In this document: positions 1 through 10,661 of the stretch, piece by piece
How the letters are laid out: the number at the start of each line of letters is the position of its first letter
Position numbering within the stretch: the first letter of the stretch is position 1
Source: Mayamaea pseudoterrestris
Taxonomy: Eukaryota; Bacillariophyta; Bacillariophyceae; Sellaphorales; Sellaphoraceae
Direction of reading: 5' to 3'
DNA: 64,000 bases
Assembly: GCA_027923505.1 (NCBI GenBank)
Contig: BROI01000011.1
Location: forward strand, 744,001 to 808,000
Made by a program: the position numbers and the translations under genes
The notes under the pieces: generated by a model
The model's database searches: none
Told to the model about the DNA's origin: nothing
The model's input: only the letters and a program-made list of their open reading frames with translations

Positions 1-533
1 TCACACCATACACTCAAGACTAGACGCAAGGGAACCAAACAAATACCGTAATTGGCTGACATTCACTTTGAACATCACTAACTGCCAATGATAGACTAGC
101 CCTTTAAAATATACAATATACTTGTAAGCTACCTATGGATCGTTGGCTCGGTGGGTACAATTCTCTGCTAGCTATGAATATAGCAGTGAGTTTCGAAAGC
201 GTCCGAATGTCTATGCGGTACTTAAAACTGCTGACGTCATCGTCATCGAAGCACACGCATTCGTTTCGCTTTTGGGAAGCGCGCGAGCAAAATCGTGACG
301 AGCGGAATCTCTAGCGCACAGCCAACCGAGCAGATAGATTCGAAAGACAACCGAAACGCAGCAACGCCAAAAGTCTAAAGTCGGCATTGCTGCAGGAGGA
401 GCGAAGGGTGAATTGTTCAGGTCATCAGTAGTGCATACAGAAACAATTGGTACGGAGGCACGAGAAGAAAAGACAGTTCACACTTCACACTCCTCATCAC
501 CGTGAGAACACATCATCTATCAATCATCCATCA
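1..533. other. Upstream intergenic region
   Basis: No coding region is supported here. The stretch is the 5' flank of the patatin-like gene that starts at 534. It holds a perfect TGACGTCA palindrome at 232-239, listed separately. The in-frame codons between 447 and 534 begin with TTG, not ATG, so they are taken as 5' UTR. Confidence 0.6.
232..239. promoter_or_regulatory. CRE-like palindrome TGACGTCA
   Basis: This is an exact 8-bp palindrome about 300 bases upstream of the patatin-like start codon. bZIP factors, including stramenopile aureochromes, are known to bind TGACGT cores. A single 8-mer can occur by chance, so function is only inferred. Confidence 0.25.
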
Positions 534-2459
534 ATGAAACGTCTCTTGCTGCTGTTCATATCTTTGGCTGTCAGTTCTGTTTCACTCAAGCTGCGTCCAC
601 TCATTAGGCGCCGTCGACATGCGTCTTTCCAAAAGCGATTCTACCGCGACAATTCTGATCTCGATCAGCCGCAGCAGTCATTAGAGGCTCCACCTCTTTC
701 TAAACGAGAAGACGATGCTTTACTCCGCAATGCGAATGCTCCACCGACCAATGACAAGTTGCTCCACGACAAAGTGGACTTGAAAGCTCCGATCAAATGC
801 GCACACGAGCTGAGGCGACGAGTGCTAGACGAAGGCGTGGAACTCAAGAAGTTACAGGTTCTTGTCGACACGGCAACAACGCCAAATCTTTCCCAACTGT
901 TGGATCATAATGTTGTTCAACTTTTGGCAGAACGCTATCGGACCAATTCGACTCCAGGTCATCGATCAGATAATGCAACGCTTGCATTAAGTATTGAAGG
1001 CGGCGGCATGCGCGGAGCAGTCAGTGCTGGAATGGCATCAGCGATTGCCTGCCTGGGATTGATTGACTCGTTTGACGTAATCTACGGGAGCTCTGCTGGA
1101 TCTGTCATTGGAGCGTACATGGTATCCCGTCAAATGTGTATGGACGTTTACGTGGACATTTTGCCGGCCGCCAAGCGTACGTTCGTTTGCGTCAAGCGAA
1201 TGCTCTCTGCCATTGCTGGAAATGCGATTGATCTGGTTTTGTACCGAGGCTCTCCCAAATATGGCCTAGCAAGCCCGGGAATGAACATTTCATTTGTATT
1301 GGACGGGATCATGCACGAGAATGAAGGGCTTCGACCAATTGATATTGAACGCTTTGAGAAGAACGACAAGCTTCAGCCACTCCGCATTGCATCATCGTAC
1401 GTCCAGGATGGAAAGCTGAAGACGCGATGCTTTGGGACGGAAGAGTTCTTTCCTGTGGGCGACGATGTGATGCAAAGGTCCGATGGACTGCGACATGGCT
1501 TGTTTGCATCGCTCGAGTCGTCCATGGCCGTTCCGGGTGCGACTGGTCCTCCGGTTCCGATTGTTGTCAAGAATGAGACGCTTTCATTCTTTGATGCCTT
1601 TTGTTTCGAGCCCATTCCCTATCGATCAGCAGTAGAGGATGGAGCGACGCATGTATTGGTTCTTGCTTCTCGACCTGAAGGCTTTCAGCCCAAGACAAAG
1701 CCAGGCGTTTATGAGCTTGGAGTTGCACCAATCTACTTTCGGTCCCATGGCGAAAAAGAAGTGGCTCGATTCTTTGAACGAGGCGGTCAGCAATATATAT
1801 ACGCCGAAGATTTGCTGACTCTGGAGGAAGGAAAGCGTTCCAAGGAAGCAGTGACGGTACCACCGCCTCGGGTCTTGTATGGCGTCGACCCTGATACAGA
1901 GACGCAGCGTTGCGCGTCAAATCGAGAAAACTGGAAAAAGGCGCATCTGTTGCCCCTCAAAGTTCCTCAAGGCACTCCAGAATTGGCCACACTAGAACAA
2001 GATCGTGATGAAGTGCTCAAAGCTGTCCGAGGAGGCTTTGCCGTCGCGTTTGATCTGCTAGCCCCGGCGATTGGATTAGAGATTGACGACGACTTGACAG
2101 GCTTTGACGTTGCCAGAGTGATATTTCCGAAAGGCAGTTTGCACAATGAAACTGAGATATTGGCGAAACAAATTTCATTTGAAGGAGACGAAATTCAGGT
2201 GTTTGAACCAGCACTCGTGGAAGCAGCAACAACGGCGAAGCCAAGGCGCACACAAGCACGAAATGTGGTTGTGCGTCTCGTCAATTTGCTGCGGCGAAAG
2301 AAGGAGGAAAATACTACGTTGCCGCTCAGCGTAGCACTTGATACACCCGATGATGCAATACAACAACTGCTCGCTGGATTACCCGGTCTTCAAGATGGGA
2401 AGTTGAAACATTTTGCCCGAAGTATTGAGGCGTCTCGACTTGATCGCGACAGTGTATAA
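534..2459 (+). CDS. Patatin-like phospholipase, secretory
   Basis: Predicted acyl hydrolase of the patatin family (Ser-Asp dyad), acting on glycerolipids. The oxyanion loop is visible as IEGGGMRGA and the nucleophile elbow as YGSSAGS (GxSxG). The catalytic Asp is probably in the later VEDGATH segment, where DGA replaces the common DGG. The first ATG of the frame is at 534 and gives a typical signal peptide (MKRLLLLFISLAVSSVSL); the frame stays open upstream to a TTG at 447 but has no earlier ATG. The product is 641 aa, intronless. The residues around 20-130 are basic and low in complexity and the C-terminal third matches no family I recognise. The signal peptide suggests entry into the secretory pathway or, less likely, a complex plastid. 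The family call is firm; substrate and location are inferred. Confidence 0.85.
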   Translation: MKRLLLLFISLAVSSVSLKLRPLIRRRRHASFQKRFYRDNSDLDQPQQSLEAPPLSKREDDALLRNANAPPTNDKLLHDKVDLKAPIKCAHELRRRVLDEGVELKKLQVLVDTATTPNLSQLLDHNVVQLLAERYRTNSTPGHRSDNATLALSIEGGGMRGAVSAGMASAIACLGLIDSFDVIYGSSAGSVIGAYMVSRQMCMDVYVDILPAAKRTFVCVKRMLSAIAGNAIDLVLYRGSPKYGLASPGMNISFVLDGIMHENEGLRPIDIERFEKNDKLQPLRIASSYVQDGKLKTRCFGTEEFFPVGDDVMQRSDGLRHGLFASLESSMAVPGATGPPVPIVVKNETLSFFDAFCFEPIPYRSAVEDGATHVLVLASRPEGFQPKTKPGVYELGVAPIYFRSHGEKEVARFFERGGQQYIYAEDLLTLEEGKRSKEAVTVPPPRVLYGVDPDTETQRCASNRENWKKAHLLPLKVPQGTPELATLEQDRDEVLKAVRGGFAVAFDLLAPAIGLEIDDDLTGFDVARVIFPKGSLHNETEILAKQISFEGDEIQVFEPALVEAATTAKPRRTQARNVVVRLVNLLRRKKEENTTLPLSVALDTPDDAIQQLLAGLPGLQDGKLKHFARSIEASRLDRDSV

Positions 2460-2755
2460 TCGATTTCCATGTGCCAAATGACTACAAATACATCCACCTA
2501 AGCTATGATACTATAATGAACATATTGATTGCACAGCTATATGATACCCACCATAGCAGCTACTCTTATAGCTTCCCTCTGCTACGATGATACGCAAACC
2601 GGTAGAAGTGAGACATCTTTAAATACCGAACAGACACGTCTGACGCGCGGCACTTTCGGTTTCGGTCGCTCGGCCATGATGGCACGTTCACACGGCAGCT
2701 GACACCACTGATCTTCCTCATCGGCGCTCTTGCTTTTTACTGAATCTGCTGCATA

Positions 2756-3986
2756 ATGGGAAATCAGCAGCCAGTCAATGGCGCCGGCCAGGGAGGCTTG
2801 GTGCCGGGGACGCAAGGCGGCGATGTAACTCAACCAGGTGTTGCTCGTCAGCAGTTGCCTCCAGGGTCCTATCCAGGCGCCTACCTTCCACCGCAAGCAC
2901 CGCAAGGCTACCCTAGCTATGGCATGCCGCCACCAGATCCTTCACAGCAGCAGCAACAACCGAATAATATGGAGCGGACGATGAGTGATGCTTCCATGAC
3001 GATTATGGATAATGATCAGCAGCTGCAGCAGCAGGTTCTTCTGCAACAACAATTGTTACAGCAGCAACAGTCAACAGGGGTTTCTACGGAGAATTGGCTC
3101 GATGACGACAGCGTACCGACTGTCTTTCGATGGGAGCATGGTATGTGCAGCGCCTGTCTGCTTCCTTTGGAATTATAAGCGTCGCTTCTGACTGCTGACA
3201 TTGTCTCGGTCCTTTCCTTTCTCCTTATTTTCTTCAATATTTAGGAGGTCGCCAAGTTTACATTACTGGGACCTTTAATGGCTGGAGCCGACAGATTCCC
3301 ATGCATCGGAGCGGTAACGATTTCACTTATATTCATAATCTGAAACGAGGAAAGCATGCCTTTAAATTTATTGTCGATGATGAATGGAGGTTTGCGCCGG
3401 ATCAGCCGACGGTGGCAGACATTGAAGGACGAATCAACAACTTTATTGATGTGACGGATTTCAAGGTAAGTCGGTTAACCTTGTAGCTTTTCGTTCTGGC
3501 GCTTCAATGCGCAGCAGGGGACGGAGCCTGATCAAGTGTGACGTTCAATTGCATACTTTAAACTCACCTAACGATCACCTTTGCACCATTCTTTAGCCGT
3601 ACACGGGGGACATGGAATTTGAAAAAGAGAGAGCTGCTGCAGACTACGGAGCTCCGCCGGGTGAGGTTGACGCAGCGGACAAGGAGGACGCCACCCAAGG
3701 AATGGGCAAGCCGGACAAGGATGGCGAGATATTTTCTCACACGATGCCTGATCTTGATGACTACAACAAAGAACCTCCTCCACTGCCGCCGCATTTGCGG
3801 CATATAATTCTTAACAAGCCGCCCCAGCTCCAGGATACAGCCGCGCTTCCAGTACCACAGCATGTAGCGTTGAACCATCTTTACTGCACCGCCATCAAAG
3901 ACAATATGATGGTGCTGGCAACGACGCAGCGATACAAGACCAAGTTTGTGACTACTGTATACTATAGTCCATGTACGAGTAAATAG
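2756..3986 (+). CDS. AMPK/SnRK1 beta regulatory subunit
   Basis: Beta scaffold subunit of the AMP-activated/SNF1 kinase, which bridges the catalytic alpha and nucleotide-sensing gamma subunits and binds glycogen-type glucans. There are three exons, 2756-3140, 3245-3465 and 3597-3986, with GT-AG introns and matching phases, giving 331 aa. Residues 1-125 are Gln/Pro-rich. The CBM48 module follows (about 130-200): VYITGTFNGW with the sugar-stacking Trp142, Lys169 in HAFKF, Trp176 in DDEW and Asn193/194, all at positions conserved in rat beta1. Ser151 in HRSGNDF aligns with beta1 Ser108. The C-terminal ASC domain ends with LNHLYCTAIKD and YKTKFVTTVYY, the gamma/alpha-interaction strand pattern. 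The N-terminus is MGNQQP; Gly2 is present but Pro6 makes myristoylation doubtful. Confidence 0.93.
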
Positions 3987-4177
3987 TAATTTGAGCTATA
4001 CTGTAAATTAATTTGGAACTGTAAACACACACACTGTTCAAGTCCGGTACCGGATATCACGGTTTACAGTGTAGTATCATTCAAATAATACTACATTTCC
4101 TATTATGTAAGACGCCCTCGTGTATATATCGCCATGGCAAGTTAACACTGTTAAAGTAGCGCTTTCGTCCCAACGTT

Positions 4178-4246
4178 CAACCTACTTTCCGCTGGCGGAT
4201 CATACTTGTTTCCACGCCCAACTTACTTTTCCGCTGGCGGATCATA
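4178..4246. repeat. Direct repeat of a gene's 3' end
   Basis: A 27-28-base sequence at 4178-4204 recurs nearly unchanged at 4219-4246. The right copy contains the last codons and stop of the minus-strand four-TM gene (YDPPAEK-stop); the left copy lies just beyond that stop. The 41-base spacing and near identity suggest a recent small tandem duplication. Confidence 0.8.
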
Positions 4247-5035
4247 TTCAGAGCTCTCTTGACTAATGGCCGTTCCCTGATGTTGCGGCGGCAGTCCATG
4301 CATTTCATCCATCATGGTCATGACGGCATTGCTGGGTTGATCGAGTATTTCTGAGCGATGTGCCGCCAAAATGGCAGCAAACGAACCAAGTAGTACTGAT
4401 TGTATCAAGGAAAAGAAGGCCATGATAGAGTCCATTTTAGACGAAACATTTGCTGTCCTTTGGTCCTTGACATATCCAAGGTACCTATGCGGGAAAGCGC
4501 AAGTAAAAGGAAATCGGCGAAGGTGAGCGACTGTACCTATCAAGTCGTCAAGTCGTCAGACATGATATTCATATATCACGCGACACAGCTTCTTACATTA
4601 AGAAGAGTAAAAAGAACAGCTGACTAGTACTGACGATGCCACCCATGAAGAAGCCAACTGCCATGCTATTGTGAAATTTTCTCATAATCATCGTGCCTCC
4701 AATGCTTAAAACGCAGAGCATAATGGCCGACCAAAAAGATGCAAATCCCTCAGAAAATGACCTTGTTCCCATGACACAAAATGACATGATGGAGAGAATC
4801 ACTGTCATGCCGAGAATAGAGTACCTAATGATAGGAAGACGGTAGAATAGAGGATGAGCCGAGTTCACTAAAATACTTGTCGTCCGTTTCGTTGTCAAAA
4901 TTGATCCTGGAAACGGCTCATTGCGGATTGTCTAGTGTCGCCTACTTACCACCAACCGGCAATTAGCTTGCGCGAGGATCCCCCGCATAGTCTATTGGAT
5001 AGATACGTTGTATAGTAGGATAAAAAGTTTGTCAT
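4223..5035 (-). CDS. Small four-TM membrane protein, unknown
   Basis: Three exons read on the minus strand: 5035-4950, 4824-4597 and 4484-4223. Both introns are GT-AG with matching phase (joins W-Y-S-I-L-G and LFLM-Y-L-G-Y), giving 191 aa. The first in-frame ATG is at 5035; the frame upstream reaches only a TTG. Four hydrophobic segments are visible: YSILGMTVILSIMSFCVMG, FWSAIMLCVLSIGG, AVGFFMGGIVSTSQLFFLLFLM and MAFFSLIQSVLLGSFAAILA. The tail is hydrophilic and acidic. The size and the glycine-containing helices recall small eukaryotic membrane proteins of the TMEM14 type, but I do not recognise a family with confidence. Its stop codon sits inside AAAAGTAAGT, which also resembles a splice donor, so a further 3' exon is possible. 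Confidence 0.7.
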
Positions 5036-5458
5036 GATCAAAAGGCAGTGGCAGGGCAAAACAACATCATGGTCAAACGCAATGGGCGAAGCGATCCATG
5101 TGTGTGAAGCATGCGAGCCGTCCAATGAGTTGCTGTTCAACGGGCACAATCGCGCCGGCAGGACTTAAGTCGCAGTAGTTTTGAAACCTAGCTATCGTAC
5201 GACTACGTACTACACACATGCGAATTTACAGAGATACAAAACTACCGTATAGCGGCCCAATGACAGTCAGAAGCGTTCGCATGTAGAACACCATTTAAAC
5301 ATGCTTTGACTTTACTGATTGCCTTGGTCGTTAATTGCATCTTATCACACCGCGAGCTTCAAGTAGCAAGGTGGCCAACGCCCGGTACAGATTGAAATTC
5401 AACGTCTTCGTCCACCATGAGCTTTGCTTCTTCAACCAAAGAGACTTAACGAAAAGGG
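5036..5458. other. Intergenic, no gene seen
   Basis: This is the 5' flank of the four-TM gene and the 3' flank of the convergent-side PH-domain gene. The open frames here are short and lack coding character. No RNA gene or repeat was noticed. Confidence 0.5.
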
Positions 5459-8400
5459 TTACAGTCCCCATGGGGACTGAGTTGGCGTCGCACATGCCTT
5501 GGATGCGGCGCTTTGCGTCATCGAGTGAGTTTCATCGCCTCCGTATACGGTCGAAGCCCAATCATTGTCAGTTGTAAATGAGCCCGACGTGCACATGCCA
5601 ACATCGCTACTATCATCGTCTGTCGCGGTCCCTGCATGCTTTTGGTGCTTCTGAAGTTTCTCAAGCTGCAAGCGAAAGCATAGCGCGGAGAAGCCTTCCA
5701 TGAGCATTCTGCATTGGTCAGAAGACGCAGCAGTGACGTCAAGTGTACGCTTGGAAAAGATAAGAGAAAAGCTCTTATTGGCAACGCCTTCTTTAGTGCA
5801 TTTTGCTCTCGTCGTCGCAGTCCCCGTCTTCTTGCGTGATTCAGGATCTGGCTCCCAGGCGTGCCTAACCTCTCGACATTTTATAAGATCCAGTTTTGGA
5901 CGCTTTCCCTTATTGATATCGGCTGATGGATCATCCTCGCATGGCTTCCATGTCAATGTCCTGCCATCCTCTTTTAGATAAATGACGCGCTTTGCCGACT
6001 TAGACCAGCGTGATTTGTTATGTTTAATTACAGTCAGTCCAGTACGCATGCGAGCGCAAAAAGGCCGCAGCACGTAGTCGGCCGCATTCAAACACCCTGC
6101 CGCTGGCTTAAATGCAGGAATTCGCTTGTCAGACCCCTTGACCTTGCCGTTGCGCTCTTCCAGCATAGCTCCCATGTCAATAATACTTCTATCGAGCGAG
6201 AGTCTTCGGCGAGGAGCCTGCTTGTACCGATCAAGCTCCTGGAAGACTTGAATGTCATTGTACATGCTGGCACCAAACGACAAATCCGAGTCTTCCGACT
6301 CATCATCTCCATCACTATCAAAATCAATATCAGCCCAGTTATAAGTGTTCCTGGCCGAAGCTGGTAGGATCTTATTACCATGATCGCTTATAACTGGCAA
6401 GCTTGGTGGTTGTTGGACTAGCTGCTTTTGCACCTCTACCAAATTATCTGCACTCAAAACAACATGCGGTGTGGTCAATGGGCGGGCTCGCGCTACTGCT
6501 GAAGACTTTAAACCAACCAGATGGGGCGGAGCAGCATTTGTTGTAGCCTCCTCGGGTTTGCGCGAAGATACATGCGGTAAGTGGGGTAATGGAACTATAT
6601 GCGACTCTTCTGTAGTGACGCTTTTGCCCTCGTCGGGCGTTACAGGAAGTGAATCGGTCGCGGATGTAATTTCGGCTGCCTTCGCCGCAGCAGCCGCTTC
6701 CCATTTCTTTTGCTCGGCTTCTTGCTGTTTCTTTTCCTTGGCCTTGTTTAAGACATCGAGCATACTCTCCTCATCACTCGAAGGATCATCTTCTTCATCA
6801 TTTGAAAAATTGTTGGCCTTGCCTCGTGCTAGATGCATTCCAAGCTTGCCCATCAGCTTTGGCTTCGTGTGCGTTTTCAAAACCGAATTAAGGTATCCGC
6901 TACGATTAAACAAGGAGTCTGGATCATTCATATCGTCGTCATCGTCATCCATGCCTTGTAGCAAATGCATTTCATCATCCGACGACATTCCTCGCTTGGA
7001 AGTGTCAGCGGTCGTGGCGCGATGACCCGAGGCAAACGACTGATCACCACCCGAGATGCTTCCATCAGGTCGCATCAAACATGAGTTTCGCCGCAAGCGT
7101 TTTGTGGAGCTCATTGACTGTTCCGAGTCACTGGCACCCTCTCGTTGCTCCTTATCGCTGTCGGCGTGTCCGTCAAAATCCTCGTCGCCCGATGTGGCGT
7201 TCCCTCCAGGTGATATTCCCGCAGCGATACCGTCTCCACTTCCATATCCATACATTTCAGTATTGTCCTGCTGATCCTCCGAGTCACTTGGCGTTGCATG
7301 GCCACCTTGTTCAGCGGTATCCGCATCCGGTTCCAAGTCACTCTCAGCCACGTGCAAGGCTCCCACTGATATTTCCTGCATTAACATGGGGTCTTGCTCC
7401 GGGCGGATCACGCACGAGTTGCGTCGACGAGATCGGCTGCTCGCCTGACTCCGATTGCTTCCTCGTCGCTCATATTTTGGAAGCTCCACGTTGCCCTGCC
7501 GCGGTGTTGGTCCGCCGTAGCCATAGCCCAATGAGTCGGCCGCACCATGATGACTGTGCGCGGACGCTTGGCTTCTATGACTTCCCCGCCGTTCGTAACC
7601 AGTTGCTGCGCCGCGCTTGGCAACTGTTGGGGCTGCGTATCCGTATCCCATGCCAGCGTCTTCGGCGTAGCCATAGTCAGGGTCGTCCTCATCATCATTG
7701 TCATCATCCTCGTCGTCGAGTCCCTGTGATGCAGCCTGCGCGGCGTTACCCGACATACGTCGACTCATACGAGCAACAACATCCGGATTGATACCAAACT
7801 TGAGTGTATGTGGTTCCGCCGGTGGAGGAGGCGCGGCCTCTACCGAGTTATTGTAACCATTGGACATGCGTCGTAGCTGTCGAGAAGAAGCGTTATTGCT
7901 GTAGCCGTTGGACATGCGACGGCTCTGCTTTCGTTGACTCGACGGCATGGTTCCTTGCTCCATAATCTCGTTGCCAGCTGCACTGTTGTCAGTATTGCTA
8001 AGGGACTGTCGTCGCGTACGGGATCGAACTGGCTGCTGGTCATGATATTGATAGTCGTCATTCGTGAGCAACATACCTCCACCAGTACTAGCTCGACGAC
8101 CCCGTCGCTGTGGAAGGGGCCGATGATACGGTTCGTCAAATGATCGCGACGTTATTGCAACATTTTGATGTGACTGCGATTGCCTGCGCTGAGAGCTACC
8201 TCCACTGTTGCTTCGACTAACACTTCCTCGTCGACGCACCGACGGTGGAGGAATCTGGTAAAAGGCGTCACCAGTAACAGCACGAGTGTCATGGTTACCA
8301 TAATAGTCATGCACCTGCGGAACAGCTCCCATGCTAGCGCGTCGATGTCGACGTTGACTAGCACATTCTTGTTGCTGCTGCATTGGTTGCACAAAGAGCA

Positions 8401-8650
8401 GCTCGCCAACGTGATGATTGACACTCACTTCGTGCTCGTAAGGCACTTCTCCTCCCAGGCTTGCTCGACGAGCCGTTTGTTTCAATTCATGGCGTTCCTG
8501 GGGCTGCGCGAAAAATTGGATAGTTGCGTCGACCCGCTTGGAGTGAGTGTTCATGTCACCTCCGCTTCCGTAACCGTACTCCATGTGCGCTTGCTGGAAT
8601 TCTTCGCTGCAGTCAATTAGATGGCTGCTGCTGTTGCTCTTCTTCACCAT
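5459..8650 (-). CDS. PH-domain protein with RRxS phospho-site array
   Basis: A single 1063-aa open frame from ATG at 8650. The first ~550 residues are low complexity and carry 14 RRxS motifs (such as RRASLGG, RRGSVSR, RRQSLSN, RRMSNGY twice, RRNSCVI, RRNSCLM and RRLSLDR), the consensus of PKA/AGC-type kinases. They also hold YGYG motifs near the N-terminus and again around residues 330-460. Acidic stretches (DDEDDDNDDEDD) separate these blocks. Residues about 880-1030 look like a pleckstrin-homology domain: RVIYLKEDGRTLTWKP, then DLIKCREVRHAW, then SFSLIFSKRTLDVTA and a closing helix with FSALCFRLQ. This is the pattern of phospholipase-C-type PH domains, but no catalytic domain follows. Likely a membrane-recruited scaffold or kinase target; function is inferred, the domain and motifs are seen. 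Confidence 0.8.
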   Translation of the reverse strand: MVKKSNSSSHLIDCSEEFQQAHMEYGYGSGGDMNTHSKRVDATIQFFAQPQERHELKQTARRASLGGEVPYEHEVSVNHHVGELLFVQPMQQQQECASQRRHRRASMGAVPQVHDYYGNHDTRAVTGDAFYQIPPPSVRRRGSVSRSNSGGSSQRRQSQSHQNVAITSRSFDEPYHRPLPQRRGRRASTGGGMLLTNDDYQYHDQQPVRSRTRRQSLSNTDNSAAGNEIMEQGTMPSSQRKQSRRMSNGYSNNASSRQLRRMSNGYNNSVEAAPPPPAEPHTLKFGINPDVVARMSRRMSGNAAQAASQGLDDEDDDNDDEDDPDYGYAEDAGMGYGYAAPTVAKRGAATGYERRGSHRSQASAHSHHGAADSLGYGYGGPTPRQGNVELPKYERRGSNRSQASSRSRRRNSCVIRPEQDPMLMQEISVGALHVAESDLEPDADTAEQGGHATPSDSEDQQDNTEMYGYGSGDGIAAGISPGGNATSGDEDFDGHADSDKEQREGASDSEQSMSSTKRLRRNSCLMRPDGSISGGDQSFASGHRATTADTSKRGMSSDDEMHLLQGMDDDDDDMNDPDSLFNRSGYLNSVLKTHTKPKLMGKLGMHLARGKANNFSNDEEDDPSSDEESMLDVLNKAKEKKQQEAEQKKWEAAAAAKAAEITSATDSLPVTPDEGKSVTTEESHIVPLPHLPHVSSRKPEEATTNAAPPHLVGLKSSAVARARPLTTPHVVLSADNLVEVQKQLVQQPPSLPVISDHGNKILPASARNTYNWADIDFDSDGDDESEDSDLSFGASMYNDIQVFQELDRYKQAPRRRLSLDRSIIDMGAMLEERNGKVKGSDKRIPAFKPAAGCLNAADYVLRPFCARMRTGLTVIKHNKSRWSKSAKRVIYLKEDGRTLTWKPCEDDPSADINKGKRPKLDLIKCREVRHAWEPDPESRKKTGTATTRAKCTKEGVANKSFSLIFSKRTLDVTAASSDQCRMLMEGFSALCFRLQLEKLQKHQKHAGTATDDDSSDVGMCTSGSFTTDNDWASTVYGGDETHSMTQSAASKACATPTQSPWGL

Positions 8651-8924
8651 GGTAGAATGTCTTGACTTTGTAAATCAACGCAGTCTATTGATGAGTGCTT
8701 GTCGCGGAAAGCAGTTATGATCGGATGATGGCTTGTCATGTTGTGGGTCATGACGAATATGGCGCGACGGCGCGCCAAAGAAAATGACCGTCAAAATGAC
8801 CGCTCATACACGATAGGCAGCAATAACCTCTGGCAAGTTGAACGACGAACCGTCACAAGCGATTTCAATCGCTTCCATGATCAAGTAGTGCAAACACTTC
8901 ATACTTCAGCATCGAATAAGTAAG

Positions 8925-9167
8925 ATGGGTAACAGTCCATTAGCCGCCATGGGTGCCAAGCACCAAGCCAAGGGCATGCTACAGGACGCGACCGGAGGAT
9001 CAGAGGCGGACAAGAAGCGGGCAGCCGAGTTTGCAGCAAAGAAAAAGGACTTGGCCGCGACAAGAGCGGAACGAGACGAAGAATTCAAAAAGAAACAGGC
9101 AGAACGAGCTGAACGAAAGGGAAAGCTATCGGACAAGTGGGCGGCAAGCAAAAAGGCAAACAGCTAG
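8925..9167 (+). CDS. Small charged coiled-coil protein
   Basis: An 80-aa frame from ATG 8925. After MGNSPLAAMGAKHQAKG the rest is almost entirely Lys/Glu/Ala/Arg (KKRAAEFAAKKKDLAATR, then DEEFKKKQAERAERKGK), predicted as one long helix. Gly2 could be N-myristoylated, although residue 6 (Leu) is not favoured. The gene lies head to head with the PH-domain gene, sharing a 274-base promoter region. I do not recognise a family. The regular heptad-like composition and upstream position favour a real gene, but shortness keeps confidence moderate. Confidence 0.55.
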   Translation: MGNSPLAAMGAKHQAKGMLQDATGGSEADKKRAAEFAAKKKDLAATRAERDEEFKKKQAERAERKGKLSDKWAASKKANS

Positions 9168-9277
9168 TAAAATTGCATGATGCATGGCATGTAAGCGCCT
9201 GAACAATCTTCGATATGATACTTTGATCACAGCTTTAATTTGATAACACCCTTTACATAATAGAACACAAGAACTCG

Positions 9278-10661
9278 TTACATCTCTTTAATTTCAAAGG
9301 ATGCATCGAGCTCCTTTACAATTCGCTCCGTCAATCGACTCCCAAACGCAACCGCTGGAGTCATGACGCCGCCTTGGTTTGTTGTAGATTCCAACAAGAG
9401 TAAACCTGTCTCGACCAGCAAGGCAGCTGTGTAGAGATACCCAATGTCTTTGTTGAACTGAAATGTTGATTGAATTTTGATTTCTTCCTTTTCGCTCGAT
9501 AATTTGCGCATCACACCCAATCCATGTAGAATCAAGTACCCATTCTCCATTGTCTCTCTATCTGGACCTTCACCAGGAGAAGGTAAAAAGCGACCAAATA
9601 CCGAGGGAGCTGCAATTGCTGCAGCCAACAGCGCCGTCTTGCTCGTTTGGAGCAACCAACTAGAAAGTGATGATTGCTTGTATAGCTGCGCGTCACCATA
9701 CTGTAATGACTTGTTGTACTGCAACAAAGCGCTGACGTAATTGATACAATTGGATATGTTAGAACCTAGCTGTGACATGTAGAGAATCACACCTTCGTGC
9801 GACACGCGACAAAACACGTAACGTAAGTACAATGCACGATAACACTCACTTGCTGCGACGAACGCAATTTACCATGACGGGCCCCATGATCCACGGACCT
9901 GCCTTGCACTCCAATTCCGGTACTTCCACAGTCGCTTTGGGCGAAGCATTTGTCGTGACAAACTCGGAACTTGTCCCTTCGGTCGTTGTCAACAATGGAT
10001 CAAATGCAGGTTTGTTCGATTTGTCAGACCGATCCTTGTTCAACTGAAAAGTGGCCGTCGCAACCGTTCCACCCGAAAATGAGGCCGATGCGGGCATTTC
10101 GACAAAAGTCTTGACAGAGATTAGCTCGCAGTCCTTGGACCGAGCAAACTTGTTCATCTCATAAACTGTCAAATCTTGCGGAATACAGTCATTGCCGCAG
10201 TGATGAACAATCTTGGCACCGCTGGCTTGCGCGACCTTGTCAAAGTCGCGAATACACGCACGGACAAAGTCAGTTTCGCCCGTTACATCTGCATAGTGGA
10301 CACCGAGCTCGGCGCAGTATTTTACTAGCTTGGTGCCGTATCGCTCAAAAGGTCCAGCGCATGTCACGACGACGCGAGTCTGCGATACAACTTGCTTGAG
10401 AGCTTCTTCCTCGGATGGCGTTGCACAAAGCAAGTCTGCGACAAGAACGTCAGGTAGAGCAACTTGAACATCATCACTGTTGTCTACCATATTTTGAAGT
10501 ACCGCCTTGGCCTTCGCTTCGTTGCGTGCGCAGACGGCCCATTTAAAAGCCTTTGTTGTTTTGTCTTGCTGCTTTTGTAGCAAGTATTCGGCGGCCAGCT
10601 TGCCTGTGAAGCCAGTCACACCAAAGAGGATGATATCGTATTGTTTAAAGTTGCTCGACAT
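9278..10661 (-). CDS. Saccharopine dehydrogenase-like oxidoreductase
   Basis: Homologue of the SCCPDH / trans-acting enoyl reductase group, a membrane-associated NAD(P)-binding family whose exact substrate is mostly unknown. Two exons on the minus strand, 10661-9850 and 9731-9278, joined in phase across a 118-base GT-AG intron (the join reads CVRRS-N-ALLQYN, matching the family's VRRSNALL motif), giving 421 aa, the usual length. The N-terminal Rossmann fold is clear: IILFGVTGFTGKLAAEYL. Further family blocks are VVTCAGPFERYGTKLVKYCAELG followed by HYADVTGE, and IVHHCGNDCIPQDL. A hydrophobic segment lies in exon 2 (TSKTALLAAAIAAPSVFGRFLP). Alternative splicing 60 bases upstream would add residues that break the motif, so this model is preferred. 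Confidence 0.88.

Noticed and set aside
6471-8620. Several plus-strand frames of 69-236 aa within the PH-domain gene
   Set aside because: They are Ser/Arg-rich shadows of the low-complexity coding strand.
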